NCBI RefSeq assembly: GCF_039645965.1 | Contig: NZ_CP147917.1 | Coordinates: 124,001-188,000 of the forward strand | DNA length: 64,000 nt | Direction of reading: 5' to 3' | DNA from: Sulfurimonas sp. HSL3-2 | GTDB lineage: Bacteria; Campylobacterota; Campylobacteria; Campylobacterales; Sulfurimonadaceae | Part shown: positions 1 to 7,839 of the stretch, piece after piece | Layout: every line of letters begins with the position of its first letter | Position numbering within the stretch: the stretch's first letter is position 1 | Notes under the pieces: generated by a model | The model's database searches: none | What the model was told of the DNA's origin: nothing | Seen by the model: only the letters and a program-made list of their open reading frames with translations | Translations under genes and position numbers: made by a program

Positions 1-401
1 CTTTTTATGATGACTCTTTCAGAAGCAATGTCTTCTGCTATATCAATAAAGTTCAATGCGATATAGATCATCTCAATATCAGGTTCTACAATCACAAGGT
101 GTTTTAGAGATTCATTTTGCAGCAGAGCTTTTGTAAGCAGACCGTTGCCGATCCCGTAAAAAAACAGTACAGGGAATCTAATATAATGCTCTTGAATATT
201 TTCAAGAGTTCTTTCCAACTCTTCTAACGGTTTCACATACAAAAAGTTTTTTGTCTGGTTATTCATAATATTGATATCAAGAGGATCTTTTCCTTGATAC
301 ACATCGAATTTGGTGTTTTCCTGAATCGAAAAAAGTGAGACTCCAAGTAGCGGATCAACTTTTATTAGTGCTTCAAGGTTCTTTTTGTAAAAATCTTGCA
401 T
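1..401 (-). CDS. maf: Maf-family flagellin glycosyltransferase, 5' part only (continues past the left edge)
   Basis: Reading the minus strand from an ATG at 399-401 gives an open frame of 133 codons that runs off the left edge. An AAGAGG ribosome-binding site lies just upstream. The visible part resembles the N-terminal half of motility accessory factors (MAF_flag10/DUF115), including the stretch FFYGIGNGLL at about residues 80-90 and a following VIVEPDIEM, which fits a Rossmann-like nucleotide-sugar domain. Maf proteins transfer pseudaminic or legionaminic acid to flagellin in Campylobacter and Helicobacter. It begins 9 bases after pseI ends, so it is probably the last visible gene of the pseG-pseH-pseI transcript. 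Inference: it is the transferase for the sugar made by those genes. The C-terminal half cannot be judged. Confidence 0.75.
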   Translation of the reverse strand, partial: MQDFYKKNLEALIKVDPLLGVSLFSIQENTKFDVYQGKDPLDINIMNNQTKNFLYVKPLEELERTLENIQEHYIRFPVLFFYGIGNGLLTKALLQNESLKHLVIVEPDIEMIYIALNFIDIAEDIASERVIIK

Positions 402-410
402 ATACCCTCT

Positions 411-1451
411 TTATTTTGTTATATCGTTATAAGACAGTCTGTCGCCTTTGGATAGATCATGAGTAAATCTACTTCCAAGAATATCACTGAGATGTTTTGG
501 ATGAAGTCCATAGCCAGGGCGTACAGAACGAATATTTTTTTCTGTAATGATCTCTCCGGCTTTTACGTCTTCTGCTATATAGAGACTTCTGCTGAACTGT
601 CTGCTTTTTCTTTTTTTATCGTTCATAGTGTAGTCAACTTTACCTAAAAGTTTTTCGGTGTCTCTTATGGCGTTTATCATATGGGAAAACTCTTGTTTAT
701 CCATTGAAAAGTCTGCATCGGCTCCGCCTATAGACCTGTCTAAAATAAAATGCTTTTCAATCACCTTCGCCCCCAGCGTCACAGCTGCGATAGGTGCCGT
801 ACTGCCAAGTGTATGGTCTGAAAATCCCGAGATCACTCCAAATGTCTGAGCAAGATTCGGTATAGTCAAAAGATTTGCATCTTCAAGCGGTGCCGGATAA
901 GCACTTGTACATTTTAAAAGAACTATATCATTATTGCCTGCACTTTTGCAAATATCGACCGCATCTTGTATCTCATCGATTGTGGCGATTCCTGTTGAGA
1001 TGATCATAGGTTTGCCTTTTGATGCAGTGTATCGTATTAGTTCATAATCCGTTATCTCAAATGAAGCGATCTTGTATGCCGATGGATCGAACTGCTCTAG
1101 AAAATCGACGGCACTCTTATCAAAAGGGCTTGAAAATATGTCGATACCGATACTTCGGGCATATGTAAAAAGTTCTTCGTGCCATTCCCATGGAAGATAG
1201 GCTTCTTTATAAAGATCGTAAAGCTTTTTGCCATCCCAAAGAGTTCCGCCTTTGATGATAAAATCATCTTTTTCACAATCAAGCGTAAGCGTATCGGCTG
1301 TGTAGGTCTGAAGCTTTATCGCATTTGCACCGATCTCTTTTGCCGCTTTGATCGTCTCTTTTGCAATATTTATATCTCCTCCGTGGTTTGCGCTGAGTTC
1401 AGCGATGATATATGTACCGTCATTTATTAAGTCAAAATTACCTATTTTCAT
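411..1451 (-). CDS. pseI: Pseudaminic acid synthase PseI (NeuB family)
   Basis: This 346-residue protein is a NeuB-family sialic-acid-type synthase. It condenses a 6-deoxy-hexosamine derivative with phosphoenolpyruvate to form the nonulosonate pseudaminic acid in the cytoplasm. The N-terminal TIM-barrel carries AELSANHGG near residue 18, the KLQTYTAD stretch, the SGFSDHTLG motif around 208 and VIEKHFILDR around 230. The last 65 residues form an antifreeze-like SAF domain (SRSLYIAEDVKAGE). Length is normal for PseI. The pathway could in principle be legionaminic acid (NeuB/LegI), but co-occurrence with PseH, PseG and PseC points to PseI. Its start overlaps the end of pseH by 14 bases, which implies coupled translation. 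Confidence 0.9.
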   Translation of the reverse strand: MKIGNFDLINDGTYIIAELSANHGGDINIAKETIKAAKEIGANAIKLQTYTADTLTLDCEKDDFIIKGGTLWDGKKLYDLYKEAYLPWEWHEELFTYARSIGIDIFSSPFDKSAVDFLEQFDPSAYKIASFEITDYELIRYTASKGKPMIISTGIATIDEIQDAVDICKSAGNNDIVLLKCTSAYPAPLEDANLLTIPNLAQTFGVISGFSDHTLGSTAPIAAVTLGAKVIEKHFILDRSIGGADADFSMDKQEFSHMINAIRDTEKLLGKVDYTMNDKKRKSRQFSRSLYIAEDVKAGEIITEKNIRSVRPGYGLHPKHLSDILGSRFTHDLSKGDRLSYNDITK

Positions 1452-1917
1452 TTTTAAGCTCCAAACGTATTACTTCTTTGTTATTGATATTGTTTTTACC
1501 GATCTCATTAAAACCATATTTTTTGTAGAGATTGTATGCTCTAGAGTTTTCACTAAAGACCTCTGCGAAGATACTTTTTACTTTTAAAGTATCAAAGGAG
1601 TACTCGATGATCGTCTCAAGCAGGATGCTTCCAAGCCCCTTTGTCGCGACTTTGCTATAAATGCCCATCTCCAGAGTTTCTGAATTGATATCCGTAAAAT
1701 TGATGACGCCGATATACTCATCATCTTTTTTTACCAAAAAGTATAGCTTTTCTTTTCGATTTTTTAAACTATCGATAAAATTCAAATGGTTTTCTAACGA
1801 TATGTCACTATCGGTATACATCCATTTTTTTATATCGGGATGGTTTCTCCAAGAGAGTACCATCTTTTTCTCTTCCATGGTAAGATCGACAAAATTTATT
1901 AATGTGATGTTATTCAT
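1438..1917 (-). CDS. pseH: PseH-type N-acetyltransferase (GNAT)
   Basis: A 159-residue GNAT-fold acetyltransferase matching PseH, which N-acetylates the 4-amino group of UDP-4-amino-4,6-dideoxy-beta-L-AltNAc in pseudaminic acid synthesis. Visible hallmarks are the N-terminal LSWRNHPDIKKWMYTD stretch typical of the RimJ/RimL-like PseH subgroup, the GIYSKVATKGLGSILLE acetyl-CoA loop and the RAYNLYKKYGF segment near the C-terminus. It overlaps pseG by 8 bases and pseI by 14, so the three enzymes are almost certainly one translation-coupled unit. Family assignment is strong; the exact substrate is inferred from neighbours. Confidence 0.87.
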   Translation of the reverse strand: MNNITLINFVDLTMEEKKMVLSWRNHPDIKKWMYTDSDISLENHLNFIDSLKNRKEKLYFLVKKDDEYIGVINFTDINSETLEMGIYSKVATKGLGSILLETIIEYSFDTLKVKSIFAEVFSENSRAYNLYKKYGFNEIGKNNINNKEVIRLELKNENR

Positions 1918-2836
1918 TGTCCAACTTTTTCAATATTGCAGATAGATGCTTCTGCAGATCTTTTTTGTCAAATTTTTTAAGGGTCGGATATTTTTTCTTT
2001 TTGAGAAAATCATACATATCATTTTGATTTGAAGCGGTTTTGATCGCTATAAAAGGAAGTCCCATAAAGGAGACTTCATTGAGGGTGACACTGGGAGTCA
2101 CGATCGCAAGATCGCTGTTTCGCATCAGTTTGGCTACTTTATCGGAGTTTACATGTACCTGTATCCACTTCTTGTCTTTGACATAATCTTTGAGTTCATT
2201 GATATTTTTATTGGCGGTTGTCGTTACGACATCGACTTTGATCTTTTTAAAGTTCTTCAATACTTTGAGTATTTTGATATTAAGATTTTTTGTATCTGCC
2301 CCGCCCATTGCTAAAAAGAGGTGTCTTACTTTTTTCTTTGTTGTTCTGTTTTTTTTCTTTTTTTCTTTTAAGAACTCGTCTCTTAGAAGTGTATATTTTT
2401 TACCGCATCGAAGTTCGCATTCTTGGGGTACTAGACCTTTGTATTTTTTAGAATCTGCATAAATATTATGGTTTAAAAGAATGTCGCAGTCGTGTTTTTT
2501 ATAATTGTCGTCAAAGACTAGGATCTTCGCTTTTGAATTTTTCTTGATAAAGCTTTCATATTCATGATCGATACCGTAATGATCGATTATCAGCATCTCT
2601 ATGTGTTTTGAATCTAAGACACTCAGGAGCTCCTCTTTAGCGTCCGAATGCAGAGGTATGACTTGATATCCTGCTTCTAAGATCTTATGGTTTATATTTC
2701 CGTCAAGATCCTGCGTCGCAAAGGATATTTTGGTATGGGGATCATCTTTGTGCAGTTGTGCGGCTAAGACGAGATCTCTCATAATATGACCTGTACCGAT
2801 AGTTGATGATGAGTCTGCTCTAAATAAAATATGCAC
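1910..2836 (-). CDS. pseG: UDP-2,4-diacetamido-2,4,6-trideoxy-beta-L-altropyranose hydrolase PseG
   Basis: PseG is a GT-B-fold hydrolase that removes UDP before PseI acts. The N-terminus HILFRADSSSTIGTGHIMRD carries the glycine-rich loop with the catalytic His of the family, and LAMGGADTKN and AIVTPSVTLNE mark the C-terminal nucleotide-binding half. I place the start at GTG 2836 because the residues after it align with the usual MKVLFRSDSS start of PseG, and AAAGG lies about 9 bases upstream; an ATG at 2860 would add eight residues and lies close to the promoter-like TATAAT. A lysine-rich stretch (KEKKKKNRTTKKK) is encoded by long T-runs on the plus strand at 2349-2369 and is a possible slippage site. 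Confidence 0.88.
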   Translation of the reverse strand: MHILFRADSSSTIGTGHIMRDLVLAAQLHKDDPHTKISFATQDLDGNINHKILEAGYQVIPLHSDAKEELLSVLDSKHIEMLIIDHYGIDHEYESFIKKNSKAKILVFDDNYKKHDCDILLNHNIYADSKKYKGLVPQECELRCGKKYTLLRDEFLKEKKKKNRTTKKKVRHLFLAMGGADTKNLNIKILKVLKNFKKIKVDVVTTTANKNINELKDYVKDKKWIQVHVNSDKVAKLMRNSDLAIVTPSVTLNEVSFMGLPFIAIKTASNQNDMYDFLKKKKYPTLKKFDKKDLQKHLSAILKKLDNE

Positions 2837-2917
2837 TATTTCGGACCTTTCATAATTCATAGTATAATTATAGCTACAAATGCCGTGAAACGGGATATGT
2901 ATAAGGAATTTACCATA

Positions 2918-3112
2918 ATGAACGGCAATGAGCGCAAAAATATACGAAGCGGTATCCGCGTGGCTATAGTATTAAAACAGGACCAAGACACGGGAAAATT
3001 GACTGACGGTGTCGTTAGAGATATTTTGACAAAGTCTCCTACGCATCCACACGGCATAAAAGTACGACTTATGAGCGGCGAGGTCGGGCGTGTTAAAGAG
3101 ATACACGGCTAG
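2918..3112 (+). CDS. ywbE: YwbE-family conserved small protein
   Basis: This 64-residue protein beginning MNGNERKNIRSG matches the YwbE family (DUF2196), whose function is unknown. The whole length is covered, including the conserved TGKLTDGVVRDILT and SPTHPHGIKVRL segments and a final GRVKEI. A longer reading from further upstream is possible, but the family starts at MNG and AAGGA lies about 10 bases before this ATG. It is on the opposite strand from the flanking pse genes and its stop codon directly abuts yaiI, so the two form a small plus-strand unit inserted between pseG and pseC. Confidence 0.85.
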   Translation: MNGNERKNIRSGIRVAIVLKQDQDTGKLTDGVVRDILTKSPTHPHGIKVRLMSGEVGRVKEIHG

Positions 3113-3565
3113 ATGACACTGTATGTAGACGGGGATGCCTTTCCCAATCTTTTAAAACCCATTCTCTTAAGAAGTATAGAGAGACTCGGACTCACAACCT
3201 TCGTGATCGCAAACAAAAAGATCAATATCGGTGCAAGTGAGTTTGTAACATATCTCATAGTAGAACAGGGTGCCGATGAGGCTGACCACCGCATTGTCGA
3301 GATGGTTGAGGAGAATGACCTTGTCATCACTGCGGATATCCCTCTTGCAGACCGCGTCATAGCTAAAAATGCCCATGCGATAGATCATCGCGGGGAACTG
3401 TATAGCGTAGACAACATTAAACAGTATCTGGCAATGAGAAATCTGATGGAATCGATCCGGGAGAGCGGAGAGATGACAAAAGGGCCGAAACCTTTTTCAC
3501 AAAAAGATGCTCATGAGTTTGCAAATCAGTTCAATGCGTTTTTAGCCAAACAGTTTAAAGATTAA
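3113..3565 (+). CDS. yaiI: YaiI/YqxD family protein (UPF0178, DUF188)
   Basis: A 150-residue member of the UPF0178/DUF188 family, which has a PIN-like fold and no firmly assigned role. It begins MTLYVDGDAFPN, the family signature with two acidic residues. The later acidic positions sit in DEADHRIV and VITADIPLADRV, as expected for the putative metal site, and DHRGELY and GPKPFSQKD close the conserved core. The ATG directly follows the ywbE stop codon, so the pair is presumably cotranscribed. Its stop overlaps the stop of convergent pseC by a few bases. Family call is sure; function is unknown. Confidence 0.87.
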   Translation: MTLYVDGDAFPNLLKPILLRSIERLGLTTFVIANKKINIGASEFVTYLIVEQGADEADHRIVEMVEENDLVITADIPLADRVIAKNAHAIDHRGELYSVDNIKQYLAMRNLMESIRESGEMTKGPKPFSQKDAHEFANQFNAFLAKQFKD

Positions 3566-4689
3566 AAACTGCATCCTCTGTAACTGTATTTTTCTATCAC
3601 TTCTAAAAATGTGTCGGCGACGAACTTGGCATCTTCGTGACTCATCTCCTGATGGCACGGGATAGAAAGCTCGCAGCGGTAAAAGTCATCGCTTACATGT
3701 AGATGTGTCTCACCGAACATCTTTTTATAAAAACTGTTCTGGTAAATGGGCTTGTAGTGTACCTGCACACCGACACCTTTGTCTTGTAGTTCTGCAAAGA
3801 TATTCTCTTTTGGACAAGCAAGTGCCGGACTAAGGACGATGGGGTAGAGATGTCTTGATGAACGAGTGTTCATATCCGGCTTTACGGTAGTAAAAAGATT
3901 GTGCCCTTGAAATCTCTCATCATAATAGTTGGCGATCACCTCTCTTTTTTCTAAAAACTCATCGATCCTTTTTAGCTGACTGCGTCCAAGTACCGCTGCA
4001 AACTCAGTGAGTCTGAAGTTGTGCCCCAAAGCGATCATATCGGAGTTCCAATACTGCTTTTTGACGATCCCGTGTGAACGAAACAGTTTGAGGCTCTGTG
4101 CAAACTCTTCATTGTCTGTCACGATACATCCGCCCTCTCCGGTAGTAAGCGGTTTGATGGCGTGAAAACTGAAGATGGTCATATCACTGAAGGTACCGAT
4201 CTTTTTGCCCTCTACTTCGCTTCCAAAGGCATGGGAAGAGTCCTGGATGACTAAAAGATCATGTTTTTTCGCTATCTCATTGATCTTTTGTATCTCAACG
4301 GGTTTTCCTGCAAAGTCAACAGGGACAATAGCTTTTGTTTTAGGAGTGATAAGGCGTTCAATGAAACGTTCATCGATATTGCCGTCAAGTTTTACATCAC
4401 ACCAGACGGGCTTTGCACCAAGGGAGATAAACATGTTTGATGTTGCGACAAAGCTGATGGGCGAGGTAATGATCTCATCATCCTCTTTTATGCCGGCAAC
4501 ACTATAAGCTGCTAAAAGAGCCGATGTCGCAGAGTTGAACGTGACGGCATATCTGCATCCGATATATTCACATATCGCATTTTCGAAGAGTTCGACCTCT
4601 GCACCTTGTGTAAGATGAGAACTTTGCAGTACTCTTATGACTTCATCTATATCTTCTTGGTTTATGCTTTGGCGGGAGTAGGGGATCAT
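3562..4689 (-). CDS. pseC: PseC aminotransferase (DegT/DnrJ/EryC1 family)
   Basis: PseC is the PLP-dependent transaminase that makes UDP-4-amino-4,6-dideoxy-beta-L-AltNAc in pseudaminic acid synthesis. The 375-residue length is typical. Visible motifs are MIPYSRQSINQEDIDEV at the start, FNSATSALLAAY, the PIDFVATSN-like PISFVATSNMF, VIQDSSHAFGS with the Asp that holds the pyridine nitrogen, and SFHAIKPLTTGEGG with the Schiff-base lysine. It lies between the fliD-fliS block and the pseG-maf block on the same strand, separated from the latter by ywbE-yaiI. Its start overlaps the preceding small flagellar gene by 4 bases. PseB and PseF are not in this window. Confidence 0.9.
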   Translation of the reverse strand: MIPYSRQSINQEDIDEVIRVLQSSHLTQGAEVELFENAICEYIGCRYAVTFNSATSALLAAYSVAGIKEDDEIITSPISFVATSNMFISLGAKPVWCDVKLDGNIDERFIERLITPKTKAIVPVDFAGKPVEIQKINEIAKKHDLLVIQDSSHAFGSEVEGKKIGTFSDMTIFSFHAIKPLTTGEGGCIVTDNEEFAQSLKLFRSHGIVKKQYWNSDMIALGHNFRLTEFAAVLGRSQLKRIDEFLEKREVIANYYDERFQGHNLFTTVKPDMNTRSSRHLYPIVLSPALACPKENIFAELQDKGVGVQVHYKPIYQNSFYKKMFGETHLHVSDDFYRCELSIPCHQEMSHEDAKFVADTFLEVIEKYSYRGCSF

Positions 4690-4940
4690 TGTAGGATGTT
4701 CAGCCTTGAAGTCTCTTCAGTATGTGTGGATTCTAGAAAAGAGATATTGTCTTTTATCTTTTTCATTGTAATCGATGTTTCATTTTTGAGATCTTTAAGA
4801 AGTTTATCTGCCTGTTGAAACAGATAGAAAGCTTCCTCCATCTCGGAGATATCTTCAAACTGAGGCATACTTGTCATCAGATCATCTATTTTTTTTGTAT
4901 CTTTGGTTACGATTGCCGCTTTAAACTCATTGAGCCACAT
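4686..4940 (-). CDS. Small helical protein at the FliT position (possible flagellar export chaperone)
   Basis: An 84-residue, almost wholly helical, charged protein starting MWLNEFKAAI. It follows fliS in the fliD-fliS operon and overlaps pseC by 4 bases. FliT or FlgN-like chaperones often occupy this place, and the length and helical character fit, but I see no diagnostic FliT motif, so function is inferred from position only. I prefer the ATG at 4940 because GGAGAG lies about 10 bases upstream; ATGs at 4949 and 4961 are also in frame and would extend the overlap with fliS. Confidence 0.65.
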   Translation of the reverse strand: MWLNEFKAAIVTKDTKKIDDLMTSMPQFEDISEMEEAFYLFQQADKLLKDLKNETSITMKKIKDNISFLESTHTEETSRLNILQ

Positions 4941-5301
4941 TCGTTTCATCTCTCCAGGCATCTAAAAGACCGCGTACGACCTGATTTACTTCATCCAAAT
5001 AGCTTTCTTTGTTCTCAAAGTTGGCTTTTGTTAAAAGTGTTAGCTGGTAAGTATAAAGTCCATGCAGATAGATCGATATATCACCCTGTTTTACATCCAA
5101 AGAGTTGATAAGTTCCGTAAAGATCGCATTTGAACGGTTTATCCAATATGTACGCTTCTCTATATCATCGTCTTTTATCGCACGTTTTGCCTGAGTATTA
5201 AAACGTAAAATACCTTCATACAGCATCTCGATAAGTTTTTGTGGAGATTCGACTCCGACATTATTTTGGGCGTACGTATTGTATGCATTTGTTTGGTACA
5301 T
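4927..5301 (-). CDS. fliS: Flagellar export chaperone FliS
   Basis: FliS binds the C-terminus of unpolymerised flagellin in the cytoplasm and keeps it export-competent. The 124-residue protein starts MYQTNAYNTYAQN, the conserved family N-terminus, and continues with the hallmark SPQKLIEMLYEGILR and a long four-helix-bundle body including LDVKQGDISIYLHGLYTYQL. The ATG at 5301 is preceded by AAAGGA at 7 bases; a GTG directly before it is a less likely start. It sits 11 bases after fliD, as in many bacteria, and overlaps the next small gene. Confidence 0.92.
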   Translation of the reverse strand: MYQTNAYNTYAQNNVGVESPQKLIEMLYEGILRFNTQAKRAIKDDDIEKRTYWINRSNAIFTELINSLDVKQGDISIYLHGLYTYQLTLLTKANFENKESYLDEVNQVVRGLLDAWRDETNVAQ

Positions 5302-5312
5302 CACTGTTTCCT

Positions 5313-7034
5313 TTAGTTATTAGTGCCGTTTACTGCCATAGTTATCTGTTGTTGAAGACTAGAAAACTGGTTGTTCATCCTGCTGATAATAGAATCATAT
5401 TCAACGAATCTTGCTGTCATAGTGTCATATCTGCTGTTAAGCAGAGCAAGCGCTCTTTCTTTGTCTGTTGCAAGAGACTTGGCTTCGCTAACAAATCCAT
5501 CATGCATAGCAGTTAAAGTACCATTGGTCTTAGTCAGATTTTGTATATTTTTATAAAGAGTGTTGAAGACACCGTCCGTTGTCGTCGTATTGCCGCTTGC
5601 ATCGACTGTAGTCGTACCGCTGAAGTAGTTAGCCATAGCAGTTGGACTTTCAGCCATCTTGGTATCGAAGTCAGAACTGTTAAAACTTAACGTCCCGTCT
5701 CTGTTCACATCGACACCGTACTGAGCAAGACCTAATCCATCACTGTTTACGGATGTAAGTATTCTTCTTATATCTCTTCCTATGCTGTTGATCGAATTGT
5801 TCCCGTTAAATATACCGATTTTTCCTGCTTCGACATCTGTAAGAGTCATAGAGTCAAGTTGTTTCACCATAGTGTTATAGCTGTCTACGAGAGACTGCAG
5901 GTTGTCTTTTATAGGTTGAGCATCTTGAGTGATATTTATATTGGCAGTAGCCGCGTTCTCAAGAAGATTGATGGTCACTCCGACAGTGATATCGGTGATC
6001 GTATTTGTCGGTCTAGTCAATGTGATACCGTTATATTTAAAAGAAGCATCAGAAGCTGTTTGGATATCCGTCACACCTCCACTCACAGCTGTCGCTCCTG
6101 TTGTTAGACTAGTACTTAAAGTTCCCGGTCCCTGGTCTGTTATCGTAATAGGCTGATTTTCTGCACCGTTTTTTGCTGTTAAGACAAGACTGTATTGCCC
6201 GTTAATATCTCTAATAACGCTTGCACTTACGCTTGCACTTGCTGTCGCATCACTATTTATCATATCTGCCAGACTTGAAAGTGAGGTAGTAGCATCATAG
6301 GTAAAGTTTGTATTTACTCCGGCTGCATTAAGTGTCAATGTACCTGTAGTACCGCCTGTAATAGATTCTGTTTTTGTAGCAAACGCTCCGGATGTCAATG
6401 TATCATTGAGGAGATTGGCATTTAAACTACCCGGTCCGGTAGTAGTTCCAAGGTCGGTAAGGCTGATCTGCTGGTCTTGTCCTGTTGTCTTTGAATTGAT
6501 TACCAGACTGTAAGACCCTGTACCTATTTGAAGGATACTCGCACTGACATCACTGCCTGCTATATCATTGATCTTAGTTTTTAGATCATCATATGAAGTA
6601 GTTGCATCATATGCTATCTGATAGTCGGTTCCGTTGACATTTAGGTTCATAGTACCAGAACCGCTGGCAACAAAGTCAGTCGATGCGGCAAATGTCCCGG
6701 ATTGCATAACATTTGTAGTTGCAAGTTTAGTATCGGAGATAGAGAAAGTCTGTACATCGACACCTGTAGCAGCTGTTACACTTACACCTGAGTTTGTGCC
6801 AGATACAGTACGTCTTTGATATAAAGAGCTGTCTTGAAGTGAGTAAACAGATGAGCTAAAAGATGTCGTTAGACTTTGTAATAGATCCAGTGCCTGCTGC
6901 TTTTGTGTATTGAGTGTTATTTTATTATCGATTGGTGTAATAGTCAGTTTTTGTTCGTTTGCTTTTAGCTTGTCGATAACATCTGAAGTTAAAACACCAG
7001 AACCTACACCTAAAGAGCTAATAAGTCCAGCCAT
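5313..7034 (-). CDS. fliD: Flagellar hook-associated protein 2 / filament cap FliD
   Basis: FliD forms the cap at the tip of the filament and guides flagellin assembly outside the cell. The 573-residue protein begins MAGLISSLGVGSGV, the FliD_N signature, and ends in the coiled-coil FliD_C region (NSRYDTMTARFVEYDSIISRMNNQFSSLQQQI). The middle is rich in Thr, Ser, Gly and Ala with repeated blocks such as GTGSYSLVIN and INGQYSLVLT, consistent with flagellin-hook IN motifs and surface domains. There is no signal peptide, as expected for type III secretion export. A sigma-28-like promoter lies about 50 bases upstream. Confidence 0.93.
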   Translation of the reverse strand: MAGLISSLGVGSGVLTSDVIDKLKANEQKLTITPIDNKITLNTQKQQALDLLQSLTTSFSSSVYSLQDSSLYQRRTVSGTNSGVSVTAATGVDVQTFSISDTKLATTNVMQSGTFAASTDFVASGSGTMNLNVNGTDYQIAYDATTSYDDLKTKINDIAGSDVSASILQIGTGSYSLVINSKTTGQDQQISLTDLGTTTGPGSLNANLLNDTLTSGAFATKTESITGGTTGTLTLNAAGVNTNFTYDATTSLSSLADMINSDATASASVSASVIRDINGQYSLVLTAKNGAENQPITITDQGPGTLSTSLTTGATAVSGGVTDIQTASDASFKYNGITLTRPTNTITDITVGVTINLLENAATANINITQDAQPIKDNLQSLVDSYNTMVKQLDSMTLTDVEAGKIGIFNGNNSINSIGRDIRRILTSVNSDGLGLAQYGVDVNRDGTLSFNSSDFDTKMAESPTAMANYFSGTTTVDASGNTTTTDGVFNTLYKNIQNLTKTNGTLTAMHDGFVSEAKSLATDKERALALLNSRYDTMTARFVEYDSIISRMNNQFSSLQQQITMAVNGTNN

Positions 7035-7083
7035 AACAGATCCTTTTTTCTAAATTTGTTTAGTTTTATTTATCTTGAGGGTA

Positions 7084-7110
7084 TAATCGACAGAGTCTAG
7101 AGAATCTTTA
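7084..7110 (-). promoter_or_regulatory. Sigma-28 (FliA)-type promoter of fliD
   Basis: On the minus strand TAAA (7107-7110) is followed after exactly 15 bases by GTCGATTA (7084-7091). The enterobacterial sigma-28 consensus is TAAA-N15-GCCGATAA, so the match is 4/4 and 6/8 with the right spacing. It lies 50 bases upstream of the fliD start codon, and fliD is a plausible late flagellar gene. A sigma-70 element overlapping the same place cannot be excluded. Confidence 0.6.
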
Positions 7111-7143
7111 ATTAAGTTATTTGACAAGCAAAAATAGTTCCAA

Positions 7144-7839
7144 TTACCTTTTTTTAACGACTGCGAATCTTTGTGGTCTTATGGTTATATCTGTTATGCA
7201 GGCGCCGTTTCTCATATCCAAAACATTCTGCACTACATCGGCTATATCTTCGGCTTCAAGCCTTTTGTCAAACTCTTCTGAAGGATTAAAACGCAGAGAC
7301 TCAAAAAATGCTGTGTCCGTCATATCCGGATTTATGCTTACTACATTGACTCCGCTTTTTCTTACCTCTTCAAAGAGGGACTGGCTAAAAGCACGAAGAC
7401 CTGTTTTTGTCGCTGTGTAGATCGCAGAGAACTTTGATGAGCGCAGTGCTTCTATAGAGGTTATGTTAAAGATGACCCCTTGATTGAACTTTAATACTCT
7501 TAGCAGGGCATTGCTCAGTATCATTGGTGCCGTCAGGTTAAGGGCTACCATTTTGGAGATGGTTACAGTGTCTATCTCTTCATGAGGTTCAAAAACTCCA
7601 AATCCTGCGACATTGCAAAGTATAGATACGGATGGATCCGTCTGTAGAACAGGGACGATAGCATTGAGCTCGAACTCATCACTCAAGTCGCAGGCAAGCG
7701 TACTGAAATTTGGATGTTGTATAGGGTCTGTATCTATCTCTCTGCTGATGCCCATCACATCATATCCAAGTTCTAAAAGTCTGATAGAGATCGCTTTTCC
7801 GATCCCGCTGCTCGCTCCCGTTACTACTGCAATTGCCAT
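7144..7839 (-). CDS. Short-chain dehydrogenase/reductase (SDR)
   Basis: A 231-residue classical SDR. The cofactor loop TGASSGIGKA is at residues 8-17, the NVAG segment follows strand 4, a Ser in FNITSIEAL and YTATK give the Ser-Tyr-Lys catalytic set, and SINPDMTDTAF follows. The arginine after strand 2 (GISRE) suggests NADP(H) preference. The substrate cannot be read from sequence. The gene overlaps the end of the upstream radical SAM gene by 16 bases, so both are probably translated from one message, but no shared pathway is evident. Confidence 0.88.
   Translation of the reverse strand: MAIAVVTGASSGIGKAISIRLLELGYDVMGISREIDTDPIQHPNFSTLACDLSDEFELNAIVPVLQTDPSVSILCNVAGFGVFEPHEEIDTVTISKMVALNLTAPMILSNALLRVLKFNQGVIFNITSIEALRSSKFSAIYTATKTGLRAFSQSLFEEVRKSGVNVVSINPDMTDTAFFESLRFNPSEEFDKRLEAEDIADVVQNVLDMRNGACITDITIRPQRFAVVKKR

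Noticed and set aside
3168-3390. Minus-strand frames opposite yaiI and similar long frames opposite ribosomal and nnrD genes
   Set aside because: They are open only because of codon bias on the coding strand and show no family motifs.
5313-7034. Internal repeats of FliD as tandem duplication worth reporting
   Set aside because: The INGQYSLVL/GTGSYSLVI repeats are the known flagellin-hook IN motifs of FliD and not unusual.
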